Shown: one piece after another, positions 44,901 through 55,795 of the stretch | Layout of the letters: each line of letters starts with the position of its first letter | Position numbering within the stretch: the stretch's first letter is position 1 | Assembly (NCBI GenBank): GCA_007026445.1 | Contig: VDMD01000035.1 | Location: forward strand, 124,001-188,000 | Direction of reading: 5' to 3' | Length of the DNA stretch: 64,000 nucleotides | From: Schizophyllum amplum | Lineage: Eukaryota > Basidiomycota > Agaricomycetes > Agaricales > Schizophyllaceae | Translations under genes and position numbers: made by a program | Notes under the pieces: generated by a model | What the model saw: only the letters and a program-made list of their open reading frames with translations | Databases searched by the model: none | Told to the model about the DNA's origin: nothing

Positions 44901-45620
44901 ATGTCTGACTTGGAAGCCACCGCAGAGAGCCAGGATGTTGCGAGGGACCGGGTCCTTGAGAACGTCGGGCACACCACTGTCGATCTCCCCACCACTTCAC
45001 CGGGGCCAACGACATCGCCGGCGGCAGTCCCTACTCACGCCGTAGGTGCACCCAACAATGAGATCGGCAACGGTTCGGGGACGGCCCACCGCCGTGATTG
45101 CTACAGCTTCCTCATCGACAAAGCCTTCGGCGCCACAGCCACCCAGTTCCCGATGTATTGCCTGGGTCTCGCCTGCGGTACAGCTTTGGGCGTCATGTTC
45201 ACCCTCGTCGGGCAGCAGGTCCTGCTTGCGGCGCGCGGCGGGTCTTGGGCTGTTGCACCGCACATCGTGGCGCGCATCGGCGCCGTCGGCGGCAGTATCG
45301 CCTCGCTGGTGTTGTTGGCGGTGGCTCTTGCTCTCGAGTGGCACTACAGGCCCAGGACGGAGGATCGTTTCTTTATATGTGTAACGGCGAAATTGTTGGT
45401 CCCCTCGCTTTGTTTTGGGCCTGCCGCTGGCGCCCTCGGTTGCCTCGTCCTCAACCTCGATGAGGATAGTGGGCTAGCCGCTGATCAGGCTGGTGTTGCG
45501 GGTCTTGTTGGCAGTGCTGTGCTCGTCGGAGGCAGCTTCGTTCTGTCTTTGCTATACGAGTACCACATTTTCTGTTTTCTATGTGCTTTCGCTACATATA
45601 ACCAGCATAACCAGTGGTAG
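44901..45620 (+). CDS. Predicted membrane protein, about four TM helices
   Basis: A single exon of 239 aa from ATG 44901; the frame is open back to another ATG at 44670 (316 aa). The acidic/Thr-Ser-rich N-terminus (~60 aa) is followed by hydrophobic segments around FPMYCLGLACGTALGVMFTL, GGSIASLVLLAVALAL, LVPSLCFGPAAGALGCLVL and VAGLVGSAVLVGGSFVLSLL. I do not recognise a family. It lies between the two BTB paralogues and ends only ~110 bp before the second one. The downstream start is preferred because of the TATA box at 44806. Confidence 0.65.
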   Translation: MSDLEATAESQDVARDRVLENVGHTTVDLPTTSPGPTTSPAAVPTHAVGAPNNEIGNGSGTAHRRDCYSFLIDKAFGATATQFPMYCLGLACGTALGVMFTLVGQQVLLAARGGSWAVAPHIVARIGAVGGSIASLVLLAVALALEWHYRPRTEDRFFICVTAKLLVPSLCFGPAAGALGCLVLNLDEDSGLAADQAGVAGLVGSAVLVGGSFVLSLLYEYHIFCFLCAFATYNQHNQW

Positions 45621-45732
45621 TGCTCTCGGTAAGAGCCCCACATGGCCCGGCATTGTCCGAGAGGGCGCGTGTGAAACCGCTTACATAGACGTCACCGTAC
45701 TTGTGCCGAGCTCGTCTTCAACGCTCTTCATC

Positions 45733-46806
45733 ATGACAGGAACGCGCACGAAGGTTCTGGACCTGTGGTTTGAGGACGGCAACCTGGTCATTGCAGCGCA
45801 ATCGCGCCTGTTCCGCGTCCACAAAGGGGTCATATCCCTGCACGCGGCGGTGATGAAGGACATGCTGTCTCTTCCGCAACCTGCGGAGCAAGAAGGTGAA
45901 GAGAGCATGGAAGGAGTACCCCTCGTAGTCTTCTCTGACGACGTGGGCGATATGGAGCACTTCCTGCGAGCCATGTATTTCCCTCAGTAAGCTTCCTAGT
46001 TGACCCTATCGAAAGATCGCGGATAATCACGTTATAGAACATTCTTAATGATAGCCACCAACGCCGCGTGGTTAAAAGAGCTACTCGCGGATACATCCGA
46101 GGGGCCGTTGTCTTTTGACGTGCTAGCAGGCGTTCTTCGGCTTTCTCACAAGTACGACGCGCCGATCCTGCGCACACACGCACTACGCCATCTCGCTGCG
46201 GTCGTTGTTGGTAGAAATTATGGTCATCTGCTGCGACCACCCTCCGTGGATCTTCCAGTGCGCACGCATGAGTCGCTCGCCCCACTCAAGGCACTCATAT
46301 CCACCGCGCGAGAAGTACATGCGCTGTGGATCCTACCGCATCTGCTCTACTGGGCTTCACTATACCCGGCCCAGCAGCTCGCCGCACGTCAGATCTGGAA
46401 GGGCCTCCATTGCCAGCTTTCCACCATCGATCTCGTTGCGTGCTTCGCAGGCTACCAACATACGATACTCGGTGATCCCGATATTGCGCCTTTCAAGTCG
46501 GACCCCTGCGAGGTGGATGACTGCCTTTGCAAAAGATCATCGCCAAATCACTATAAAGGCCATAATCGATTTCTCGAGTCGCCGTTCACACGTTCTTGGG
46601 TTTTTGTGGGGAAGCTGAATGATGGGATGCATTGCTACGGTACGAGAGAATCCGCGTACCGAAAGTGGAAGGGCAAGGTCTGGGGACAGATTCCTGCGGC
46701 TTATGGCCTGCCGTCGTGGGATGTCCTGAACAGTATGTTGTGTGCAGACTTGGATGTCTCAGCAGATGTCGTAGGTGGTTGTCTTATCGAGCGCTGCGTG
46801 AGCTGA
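45733..46806 (+). CDS. BTB/POZ-domain protein, gene 2
   Basis: Two exons (45733-45986, 46038-46806) encode 340 aa, closely similar to the gene at 42361 (LWFEDGNLVIAAQSRLFRVH, LHAAVMKDMLS, FDVLAGVLRLSHKYDAPILR). The intron is at the same place and phase. Three residues are inserted after the QPAEQE segment (GEES). The C-terminus is shorter and ends VVGGCLIERCVS. This is probably a recent duplicate that kept its open frame, so both copies are likely functional. The role is unknown beyond the BTB fold. Confidence 0.85.
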
Positions 46807-47640
46807 TAGTATGGTACAGGACCGGCAAGGGCCATCTTGGATGAGAGCATCTGCATCACTTGTGGTGTGCTATTAGGGGAGTAGATTCGGCAAATGCGAT
46901 TGAAATTTTGTAACTGTTTCTCGAAGCCTCTATGACGCATTCACATCCCGCCTTCTCATTCATCTTTCTCGCGTTCTGCACTCCAGAAACGGCCTTCAAA
47001 GAGCTGGCATGGGCATGGATGGTACTTATTGTTCGGAGATCTTCAGTAAGTGGGCACGGCTGCCGGCCTCCAGGACGTACTCATCACAGCTAGGTGGTGA
47101 GGAAGCAGATCCGAGAGCAAGGCTCACACACATTGCACAGCGCTACAGCTGACATGACGGACGGCCTGCGGACTTGGCGGGATTCTAGCATAAGTAAGTG
47201 GTGCACTTCTGACTTTCAAGTCCTCGATATCTTTCATCAGATGTGGGATACGAAGGGTGAGCGCCTCTCATCGGTCCCAGATGGTGAGACTGATACTTTT
47301 CTGCAGCGCTCGCGCCGAGCGTCGGTCTTCCTCGGACGAGCGCACCGAACTCGGGGCGGGCGCGTCGGCCCTACTGGCGAGCGCGCCGGCCGTCTCGATT
47401 CGTCCAATGTTGGCGCTCAGCCAACTGATCATTCCGTTGTCGGAAGTCGCGCTCGTGGAGTAGAGAACGCTGTGCTCCGCGTGAGTTCCTCGCGCACTTT
47501 GCAGGTATAAGAAGGTGCCTCGTAATCCGGAACTCTCACATTCACCCCCGTTCCGCCCTCTTCCTTTGGCACGACTTCATTTTATATATTTATCGACATT
47601 CTTTCATTGACGCCTGCTCGTTTCGCAATCACCTTCCCTC
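46807..47640. other. Spacer upstream of AA9 gene 2
   Basis: No gene is supported; the open frame at 47094-47510 has no recognisable domain. TATAAGAA at about 47508 and TATATATT at about 47583 are possible TATA boxes for the AA9 gene. Confidence 0.45.
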
Positions 47641-49513
47641 ATGAGGAACTCCCATAGCTTTCTCGCCGGCCTGGCGGTCGCGCTCCTTCCCTATGTCGCT
47701 GCGCACGGATACGTCTCCAGTATTACAATCGACGGCAAGAAGTATGATGGGCCGTATATCGAAGAGTGTGAGTCTTTCGCCTTCTATCCTCCCTCTCTGA
47801 CCTTCTGCTCACTCATTCTGACAGCCGGCTCTTTTCCCATCCGCGGCATCAAGTCCATCGACCCCGTTATGGGCACCGACAGCAAGGACATTCGGTGCGG
47901 CCCGGGCTCGAAGGCGGCGTCCAAGCACGCGGACGCGCGCCCGGGGAGCGAGCTGGAGGTGAAGTGGTCCGGCGGTGGCGGGCAGAAGTGGCCGCATAAC
48001 GCGTGAGTAGACGGTCCTTCCGTTGACGGCGTAGTGAAGGATACCGATACTGAAGGATGTCCTCTCTCTTTCAGTGGTCCCATGCTCACGTACCTGGCGC
48101 GCTGCGCGGACGACGACTGCACGAAATTCGACGCCGCGGATGCGCGGTGGTTCAAGATCGACGAGGTTGGCCTGCGCAAGGATGGCAAGACCTGGGTGCA
48201 GGAGGATCTGAGTGAGTCGGCTGGTCGGCGCGGTGTCTCTTACCTAGTAGTGTGGGTGTGCTCATGATTTCCACGTAGTGAAAGGCAAGCCCGCGAAGCT
48301 CACGCTCCCCGACACCCTCGCCCCGGGCGCGTACCTCCTGCGCCACGAGGTCATTGCGCTGCACGAGGCGAACAAGAAGGGCGGCGCGCAGTTCTACCCA
48401 TCGTGTGCGCAGATCAAGGTCTCTGGCGAGGAGACGGGCGAGCCGGCGGAGGACGAGCTTGTGGACTTCCCGGGCGCGTATAAGGATACGGATAAGGGGA
48501 TTTTGGTCAATGTGAGTGTTGTGCCCTCTCTCTGCTCCTTCCAAGCTTTCGTCGACTTCTTCTGTTTCTCCCTTGCCATTTTTGCTGACACGGTTTTCCA
48601 GCCTTGGGAGGTTACCCTCAAGTCATACGTATTTCCGGGCCGGCCATTGCGGCCTTTGTCGAGGGTGGCGCGTCGAACGCGAGCATGTCGGCGTCGCCCA
48701 GCGCAGTGGCATGTCGGTGTCCCCTAGCGGCACTACTATGTCGGGGTCGCCCACCGGGAGCATGTCCCAGGGTGCGGGTTTCTCCTCGCCTAGCTCCTCA
48801 CCGGAGACCACCGGATACACAGGCGGCGGGGCGGGCTTCTCGAGTGATATGGGGTACTCGATGGGGGCGCCACGCCAACGACTTCGTATGACAGCACACC
48901 GTCATCCTCCTTCACTAGTGTGGGCCCGTCGTCTTCTTTCACTAGTGTGGGCCCGTCGTCTTCGTTCACCAGTGTCGGATCGTCTCCCTCGGAGGGGAAT
49001 GGAGAGACCACGCTTGACTCGACCGGCAACACGCCCGCCACGACGGACATGAGCGATTCGCCCTCGGCTGGCACGTCTGCCTCGCAGTCGGGCGCCTCTC
49101 CTTCGAGCGACATGTTTGTCTCGCCTTCCGGTGACGCGGCCGGCTCGCCCTCCGCCTCCCAAAGCAGCCCTACAGCCCCGACAGTCCCTCTGCCGACCCA
49201 TATGATTGGCGGTCGTGACGGATCCCCGGAACCAGCCTCTGCCCCCTACTGCTCTCCCCTCTCCCCGGAATCAGCCTATGGCCCTGGCTCTATTTGCTAC
49301 TCGACTGGAATCGTCGACCGCGCTCTGCCGCATACGTCGGGCGTCATCACCCTGCGTGAGCAGCCCACCCGGACCGTCTACCCCTTCACCACCCAGAGCG
49401 TCGTCCCTTCCACTTGGGACGAGCTTCCCAGCGGATGGATGCTGGCGAATCATTTCCTCGTCCAATACGTCCCGGCCCTGACCGGGCCTGGGTGGAAAGC
49501 GCGAGTACCCTGA
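47641..49513 (+). CDS. AA9 lytic polysaccharide monooxygenase, gene 2, with Ser-rich frameshifted tail
   Basis: Exons 47641-47767, 47825-48002, 48075-48211, 48279-48511 and from 48602 on. A signal peptide ends VAA, leaving His22 (HGYV) as the first copper ligand. WPHNAGPMLTYLARC holds the second His. The core continues AYLLRHEVIALH, QFYPSCAQIKV and KSYVFPG, so the AA9 catalytic domain is complete. Beyond ~48640 the protein-like sequence changes frame about three times: GPAIAAFVEGGASNAS, then GMSVSPSGTTMSGSPTGS, then SSSFTSVGPSSSFTSV onward to 49513. This would be a ~270-residue Ser/Gly/Thr-rich extension if joined. As read, translation stops at 48727, after a short Arg-rich tail. Either the tail is decaying or the G/C-rich repeats contain sequencing errors. 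The domain is paralogous to the gene at 15897, with shared intron sites. Confidence 0.82.
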
Positions 49514-50143
49514 CACCACAAGCGCTTTGCCCGAGTCCTCCGCCTATATCACTTGGAAGCGGGACGAGCATACGTCTACTGGCATCGCTGCTCGGGGTTT
49601 TCGGTGTCGGATACTAGGTTCCCTGTCCATACGTCGACTGGCATTTTTGACGCCCGGGCGACAGAGAAGGTGGAGGAAACCAGTCGGACAAGAGCAAGCG
49701 CGCACACGACCGCATGGTGCGCCAGCGGCGGGCGTGAAGGAGCGTCGATCTCACTACGCGCATGAGCGGGAGGATAGATATATGGACACAAGTTTGGCCG
49801 TAGCCAGATGCATCTGTACATGATCCAAACACTCGTTGATCTTCATATTTATCTGACGGTGAAGGGCGCGCCTATAATTTATATATTGTATTCTTGAAGC
49901 CTGTGCTGTCCGATCTTTTTGTGCCCACCTCATCTGGCGCTACCAGCTGTTGGCGTGCATCTGTTCGCTGCGAGACAGAGACCTACCCTTCATGGTGGAT
50001 GTACAGCGACTACGGCCTGGAAGAAGATCCGACACGAGTCAGTCCAAGGGTTTGACCGGCGAGCCCAACTCAACTTCCAGTGAAGCCCGGATCCGACGAC
50101 GATGCGCGTGACGTCATTTCCCGTGACTCCCATAACCTCGACC
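49514..50143. other. Spacer after AA9 gene 2
   Basis: No gene is seen. A trace of further coding-like sequence in yet another frame (ESSAYITWKRDEHTS, about 49530-49575) may belong to the AA9 tail. Confidence 0.35.
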
Positions 50144-52297
50144 ATGAACTCACTGAGAATCGACCAGTTCACAGCGTGGATTGAGACGGACGGCGTCGCG
50201 CTGCCGGTGTACGACGCAACGACGGACGCGGCAGGGAAGTCAGCGACAGCATGGATCGCGTCCGAGGCTGGAAAGGTGAGTGATTGCTTTTGCTATCGTC
50301 TGCGTCGTCTCACTGCGTTCCACGCAGTCCTTCATCGTATGCTGGCAGGACACTGCATGCGCCTTCGATATCGTGGGCAAGGCTACTGTCGATGGCCACA
50401 AGTGCGGGTCGGCGGTGCGCAAAGCGTCCTCCGGCCGGAGCAAAATCACTCTCAAGGGCGTGCGTGTATCCGACATCTGTATACGCCCGTTCGTGTTCGC
50501 GCCACTAGCCCTCACCGGTGCGTCTCGCTGATAGATCAGTAGGACTCTGCTGACTACTCCATGCTTGAACGCAGATGACGACCGGTATCTCGACGTTACC
50601 CTCAACGGCCTCGGCGACATCTGTCTGAAGATACATCATGTGAAGAACCTCGTTAGGACCCCATTCGTCGCTATGTCGGGGCAGTCCATGGAAGCTCCCA
50701 AAGTACACGAGCGCGCAAAGAAGGCGGGAGGACATCACGTTCAGTGCGTCAACCACGAAACTTTACCCTCCCTACCCCCGTCTACTTATACGCACCGTTC
50801 ATCTTCGTCCCACAGACTGGGCACCCAGACCCGCACGCACAAGTACCGCCGAACTACGTTTGAAAAGGTCGCCCAAGTTGCCGAGTTTACTTTCCACTAC
50901 CGGCCGTTGGGTGAGTCTCGGGCTGAATTGTCGTCCATAAGCTGGGTTGTTGGTCGACTGACTGGGTTGTTCAATTGTGGTCTGTCCTTGCAACACTTCG
51001 AGCAATGGTACACGATTGTCGCTACAACTCTCGACTGAGCTCCGCCTAGCACGACTGCAGGCCGACGGCATTGCACCACTGGCCGAAGGCGCTGCTCATC
51101 GAACGCAGATCAGGTCGATGAACCCGGAGACGCGGCGCGGATACGGGAGTTGGAGGTGCGTGTGTGTCTTCTCGTCCTGTTCCACGTGTGTCCCTCGTTA
51201 TGTGCGTGCGAAAGATGATCCTTGGACTACGCGTTCTGGAATCTGCGCTGCATCTGTGCTTCACGACGAGTGTTTCTCGCGCTTCACGTGGCCCGTGCAT
51301 CATGCTTCAATTCATCCATGCATCATGCTTCAGTTCACCCACGCATCGTGCTTCAACTCAATCAGTTCTCGCGCTTCACGGCGACTAGTACTGATCTCGC
51401 GAACAGTCTGAGCTCGCTGCGCTGCGCGGCCATCATCCTACACAGCACGCCCAACGTCCTGCACAGCACGCCCGGGCCGAGACAGGAGGAGCAGTCAAGC
51501 GGGAGGTGAAGCGAGAAGGGGATACGAGTCTGGGTGAGGTGATTGATCTGACGGAGGTGCGTATTGTCTGCACTTATTCTGTGTTGCTCGTCATGAAATT
51601 CTTGCTTATCGTGAAGCTCTTGCTCGTTGTGAAGCTCTCGCTCGTCATGAAATCATTGCTCTTCGTATCAACTTGTTTGCCGTGAAGTTGCTTTTCATTT
51701 ATGGAGTTGCTTTCTTTGTTGTTTTGGAGGTTCCTTCTCGGTCATGGAGGCCCGATTCCTGGTTTATCGTAAACGTGTCGTCGCGTTCGTCCATTCCGCC
51801 TCGCGTCTCGTCGCCCTCTCAACCTCACGGCCAGCGGACCGTACTGTTATATGTTCTTGCTGGCCACCCCTTTTTCCCTTTCCCTTCGCCCAGTGTCATC
51901 CACGCAGTGTACATGCCTTCAGGGACATCCCCCTGTGCTTTCACACGACGCCTTTTACTGACGATTTACCTTGTTAGGTCAAACGAGAGGAACATCTCCC
52001 CATACACTACGCTGCGGACGGTGCGATCGATCTGACTTTGGTGCGTGAGCGTCCCTTGGACTTTTTACTTTGTTTGTGGCGCGTGGTGTCAGTCAGTGCT
52101 TGGCCCGTGGATCCTGCTGTTCCCCCTCGCTCTCCCTCGCCACATACATACCCATTCGAAGGAGAGCTTATCAGTGTAGCGCCGGTGCCTTCTTATACGA
52201 TGCTGATCCCGATTCCGACAGGACGATTGACGTGGTTGTTTGCGCGCGGCATATCATTATTTTTCGTATTATTGAGCGAAATGTCGCCATGAGTTAA
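50144..52297 (+). CDS. DUF7918-like protein of unknown function
   Basis: Exons 50144-50275, 50328-50517, 50575-50743, 50816-50910 and from about 51050 are supported by good splice sites. The N-terminal domain (LRIDQFTAWIETDGVALPVY ... KSATAWIASEAGKSFIVCW) and the later EFTFHYRPL then ADGIAP segments match my memory of the DUF7918 family, abundant in Agaricomycetes. Downstream, exon-like pieces give an acidic/basic tail (KREVKREGDTSLGEVIDLTE near 51480-51550; VKREEHLPIHYAADGAIDLT near 51978-52037). VIDLT is the consensus of SUMO-interacting motifs, suggesting nuclear or SUMO-linked function. The frame between 51100 and 51155 is uncertain: DAARIRELE reads in a frame other than the one reached by splicing. 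The 3' end is tentative. Confidence 0.6.
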
Positions 52298-52534
52298 GTG
52301 AGTGACACAAGCAAGAGGGGCTACGTCTTTACGCTGGTCAAGGAAGTGAGGAAGTAGATCTCTGTATTATAATATAAGATTGAATTATAAGTAGGTATTG
52401 TTCAAGCCATGCGTTATTGCCACAAATGTGCCATATATAAGTTGAGGCCAGCGGACAGTGAAACGCGCCGACAAGCGGCTTTCCTATCTCGTTGCTCGTA
52501 CCATTCTCGTCTTGTTCTACAACAGGTCTAAGGT

Positions 52535-52640
52535 TCTTTCTTGACGCCATTGTACCCGATTTGAACAGCCATTGTACCCGAACTGGAAGCATATGATGCC
52601 ATTGTGCGTGATTCCCTTAAATAAGCACCGTTATCGGCCC
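52535..52640 (+). promoter_or_regulatory. Shared promoter module with two CCATTGTACCCGA motifs (gene MGQ-1)
   Basis: CCATTGTACCCGA occurs twice at about 52547-52583, then CATATGATGCCATTGTGCG, then AAATAAGCACCGTTATCG. About 100 bp is highly similar to 53822-53925. It ends 30-40 bp before the ATG. Confidence 0.65.
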
Positions 52641-52670
52641 TTGCTTACCCAGTCCTTTCACCCTCTCATC

Positions 52671-53525
52671 ATGGGGCAACCTCAGAGCATGCTCATCGCG
52701 CCCGCGCCGATTCCGAGTAGCGTCGACGCCTCATACCCTGCCTACCTCGCCCTCCTTCCCCATGTGTTCTGGCTGGTCTTCAGCAAAGACGACATTGTCG
52801 AGCTAGTAGAGCTGTACCAGGCGCACCCGAGCCACCGCCGCGACCGCACGTTTTGGAACGCGTTCAGTCCCTCGTTGAACGTGGTCCTTGACTTTCTGGA
52901 CGAAGTCAATGTCCAAGCAACGCTTGATGCATATACGATGCTTGGATTGTACGAGCATGATGGGCTGTCCGACCGTAGCACGCCTGACCATAGCACGCCC
53001 CCCGACCATGGCGGAGAAATGCGGCCTGCCGTGGGCGAGTCTGTCGAAATCACTTCTGACGCATTTCCGAGGCTCGGACTGTACGACCACGGTGTGTTGC
53101 CCGACTGTAGCACGTTCAACCGCAGTACGTCCGCCGATTACGACGAAGAAATCCGGCGTACCATGGGCGAGTTAATCTCCTCCATAATTGATGCGCACGG
53201 GGAGGAGGCGAACGCAGACCCGCAGTGGCGCTTCCTCAAGCTCCGGGAGGTTTTGATAGACCACATGAAGCGCGCGTGGTCAGATATGCATATTCAAATG
53301 TTGGTCTTGCAAAACTTGTTTTCCCAGCATGGCGCTGGTTGGATCCAAGATTATGACGCTGCTCTGGAGAATCCTCGGAACTGGGCAGCGCTGAGAGATG
53401 GCCTGTTGCACTTGCAGGATGGCATGCTGCGGCAGGCCGGCATGCTGGCAGAGGCAATGAAAAATGGGGCGCGGCTGCTGGAGGCAGAGATGAATGCGGA
53501 GATTGAAAAGATGAAGACTAGATAG
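52671..53525 (+). CDS. Unknown protein with predicted N-myristoylation, paralogue 1
   Basis: A single exon of 284 aa from MGQPQSMLIAP. The open frame extends upstream to 52572, but the promoter module and conservation with the paralogue support 52671. Gly2 with Ser6 fits the N-myristoylation consensus, suggesting membrane attachment. Recognisable segments are FSKDDIVELVELYQAHPSH, FWNAFSPSLNVVLDFLDEVN and a helical C-terminus rich in Glu/Lys/Leu (LLHLQDGMLRQAGMLAEAM). A ~45-residue segment is duplicated in tandem within the protein (MLGLYEHDGL ... PAVGE and RLGLYDHGVL ... TMGEL); the paralogue has it once. The family is not recognised. Confidence 0.7.
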   Translation: MGQPQSMLIAPAPIPSSVDASYPAYLALLPHVFWLVFSKDDIVELVELYQAHPSHRRDRTFWNAFSPSLNVVLDFLDEVNVQATLDAYTMLGLYEHDGLSDRSTPDHSTPPDHGGEMRPAVGESVEITSDAFPRLGLYDHGVLPDCSTFNRSTSADYDEEIRRTMGELISSIIDAHGEEANADPQWRFLKLREVLIDHMKRAWSDMHIQMLVLQNLFSQHGAGWIQDYDAALENPRNWAALRDGLLHLQDGMLRQAGMLAEAMKNGARLLEAEMNAEIEKMKTR

Positions 53526-53821
53526 ATTTGGCAATGACTTCCGACGCGCTGTTGATTCGGGCCCGGGGTGCATAATTGAGCTTGTATACTGGCGTATAAT
53601 TCAGATAGTCGTCACCATGAGATATGATCACTCACCTTCAAATATTTCGAGTTTATTCGCTGATCGCGACTTGGGCGAAGGACAGTAGAGGTTCAATGCT
53701 GGGTAGGATGGAGGAAAACGAGCGATGTACAGTCACGCACAAGATTAAGGGGCGAGGAAGCAGCCGTGAGCGTGTAGGATATCTTCTAGGTTCAAAGGGC
53801 GTCTTTCTTTCCTATATCAGT

Positions 53822-53925
53822 TCTTCCCATTGTACTCGAATTGGACAATCATTGTACCCGAACTGGACACATATGATGCCATTGTGCGCGATCCCCTCAA
53901 ATAAGCACCGTTATCGAACCTCGCT
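53822..53925 (+). promoter_or_regulatory. Shared promoter module (gene MGQ-2)
   Basis: CCATTGTACTCGAATTGGAC and CATTGTACCCGAACTGGAC, then CATATGATGCCATTGTGCGCG and AAATAAGCACCGTTATCG. Same order as at 52535. It lies just upstream of the ATG at 53951. Confidence 0.65.
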
Positions 53926-53950
53926 TACCCAGTCCTTTCACCCTCTCTTC

Positions 53951-54700
53951 ATGGGGCAACATCAGAGTATGCCCATCGCGGCCGCGCCGACTCCGAGCAG
54001 CGTCGACGCACCGCACTCCATTTATCAGACCTTCCTTCCCCAGGTGCTCCTGATCGTCCTCTGCAAGCGCGACCTTGTCGCGCTAGCGGCGCAATATGTG
54101 GCGCATCCGAGCCACAGCCGCCGCGAACGCGCATTCTGGAACGCGTTCCGTCTCCCGCTGGATTCTGTCCTCAAATTCCTGGACGAGGTCAATATCGAAG
54201 CAACGTTCGAAGCGTTCGCGAGGCTTGGCCTGGACGAGCCGCAGGATTACCCCAGTACACAGCAGTTCGGCGCCGAGCGCGACACAGCGGCGTCATCCTA
54301 TGATAGTTCGTCTGTCTCCGATGGTCCCGACGAATACGACGTCCGCCGTGCCATAGGCGAGACTATCTCATCCGTTACGGGCGCGCACAGGGAGAGCTGT
54401 CACCAAAACCCGCGCGGGCGACGACTCGGCCGACGAAAGATTTTGATCCATATGAGATGCGCGTGGTTCAAGCTGCATATCAACATTATGAACTTGCAAA
54501 GGCAGTTTTTCCAGCATGGTCCTGATTGCTGTGCTGGACTGGCGTGGAATCTGGACTGGGTAGCGCTGAGGGATGGTATCTTCCAACTGGAGGATGGCTT
54601 GCTGCGGGAGGCCAGCATGCTGGCAGAGGCGAGGGAGGCTGGCAGGCTGCTGCTGGTGCTGGAATTGTATGACTTGGAGGAGACTCGGAAGACGAGGTAG
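53951..54700 (+). CDS. Unknown protein with predicted N-myristoylation, paralogue 2
   Basis: A single exon of 249 aa from MGQHQSMPIAAAP, in tandem with the gene at 52671. The MGxxxS N-terminus is kept. Shared segments are HPSHSRRERAFWNAFRLPLD, FLDEVNIEATFEAFARLGL and the C-terminal LRDGIFQLEDGLLREASMLA. It has one copy of the region duplicated in paralogue 1, with an Asp/Ser-rich insert (SSYDSSSVSDGPDEYD). Upstream in-frame ATG codons from 53624 are less likely starts because they precede the promoter module. The function is not recognised. Confidence 0.7.
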   Translation: MGQHQSMPIAAAPTPSSVDAPHSIYQTFLPQVLLIVLCKRDLVALAAQYVAHPSHSRRERAFWNAFRLPLDSVLKFLDEVNIEATFEAFARLGLDEPQDYPSTQQFGAERDTAASSYDSSSVSDGPDEYDVRRAIGETISSVTGAHRESCHQNPRGRRLGRRKILIHMRCAWFKLHINIMNLQRQFFQHGPDCCAGLAWNLDWVALRDGIFQLEDGLLREASMLAEAREAGRLLLVLELYDLEETRKTR

Positions 54701-55577
54701 ATTTGGCGGTAACTTCGTGGACGGCTCGTCGATATGTGCTAGTATCTTGTGGGGCGTAGTCAAGCTTCGATATTGTCGTGTAATGTGTCAATGGCTTGCA
54801 GTCACCGTGGGGGTGGAACCGTTCACCTCTGAGTCCGACTCCTTGAGCTCGGTTGCTGCTCATGACACTGGGTAGAGGTCACGAGCAGCTGTCAGGAACG
54901 AGCGCTCGAGCGCCGTGCAATCCGGGCAAACTTCAAAGTCATGCGCAAAACAAGGCGTCACATTGGTAAGCAAAGTATGCCTTCAACGCTACGGACTCAG
55001 ACTCGCACGCGACTCCAGTATGATCCTTCACATGGCTTTTGTTCGTTGAAAGATCAGAAGAAGCAGGATACAAAATTCAGCGGGAGGCCAACGAGTCAGT
55101 ATAAGCATAGCCAGAGTTCTGCAAGTGATGGGCCCGGTTTAGTAGCGGCCAAGCAAGTTCGATCGACGACAGGCTTCTTGGGCCGGACCGAGGCGCCGAG
55201 CCTACCCTCAACAAGTGCGCGCAGCGCGTGAAGGCGGCGACCTCTTCGCTTCTGCTTTCATCGGCCCTGCACCGACCTACAGGAATGAAACTCGCTTGTC
55301 TCAAAATATCCTCCACCCTTCAAGCTTCAGGGATTGTTGAAGACATTCAATTTGCTTCTACTCGTTGGAGAAGATACCTGCGAAAGGGCGCCCGCCGCGT
55401 CCTCTAGATCTCGCGGCACCAGAGTCCTTCGTCCCCCTCATGCTGTTTGCATTATCCCCCGTGCCGTTCACACACGCTCCTCCAGTTTTCACTAACTCTT
55501 CCCATTCGCATACCCCTTCCCTCGCCTTGTTCACACCTTCCCTCATCTCTCCATGCCTTCCCTTGCTCTATTTGCAC
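54701..55577. other. Spacer with no supported gene
   Basis: Nothing recognised. A short open frame at 54941-55231 has no domain features. Confidence 0.4.
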
Positions 55578-55705
55578 GCTCTTCGTCCCGTTCGCACATC
55601 CTCTCTCGTCTCGGCCGTTCGCACATCCTCCTTCGTCCCATTTTCAAATCCTTCTTCGTTTTGTTCGCACATCCTCCCTCGTCCCGTTCGCATCCTCGTC
55701 CATGT
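55578..55705. repeat. Minisatellite, TTCGTCCCGTTCGCACATCC unit, about 5 copies
   Basis: Units of roughly 29 bp with variants (TCTCGTCTCGGCC, TTTTGTTCGCAC). The open frame 55365-55721 over this array is a by-product of the repeat. Confidence 0.75.
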
Positions 55706-55795
55706 GAGAAGATTGGGCTGACGAGTGGTCTTCCGAACGCAGGTTGATCCGATGCTATTGCTCTGAACTCGGGCTTCCTTGTTGTTCTCAGTCGA

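Noticed and set aside
47094..47510. 138-aa open frame upstream of AA9 gene 2
   Set aside because: No recognisable motif, no paralogue in the window, and it overlaps the likely AA9 promoter.
55365..55721. 118-aa open frame rich in Pro and Ser
   Set aside because: Its second half is the TTCGTCCCGTTCGCACATCC repeat array, and no domain or splice context supports a gene.
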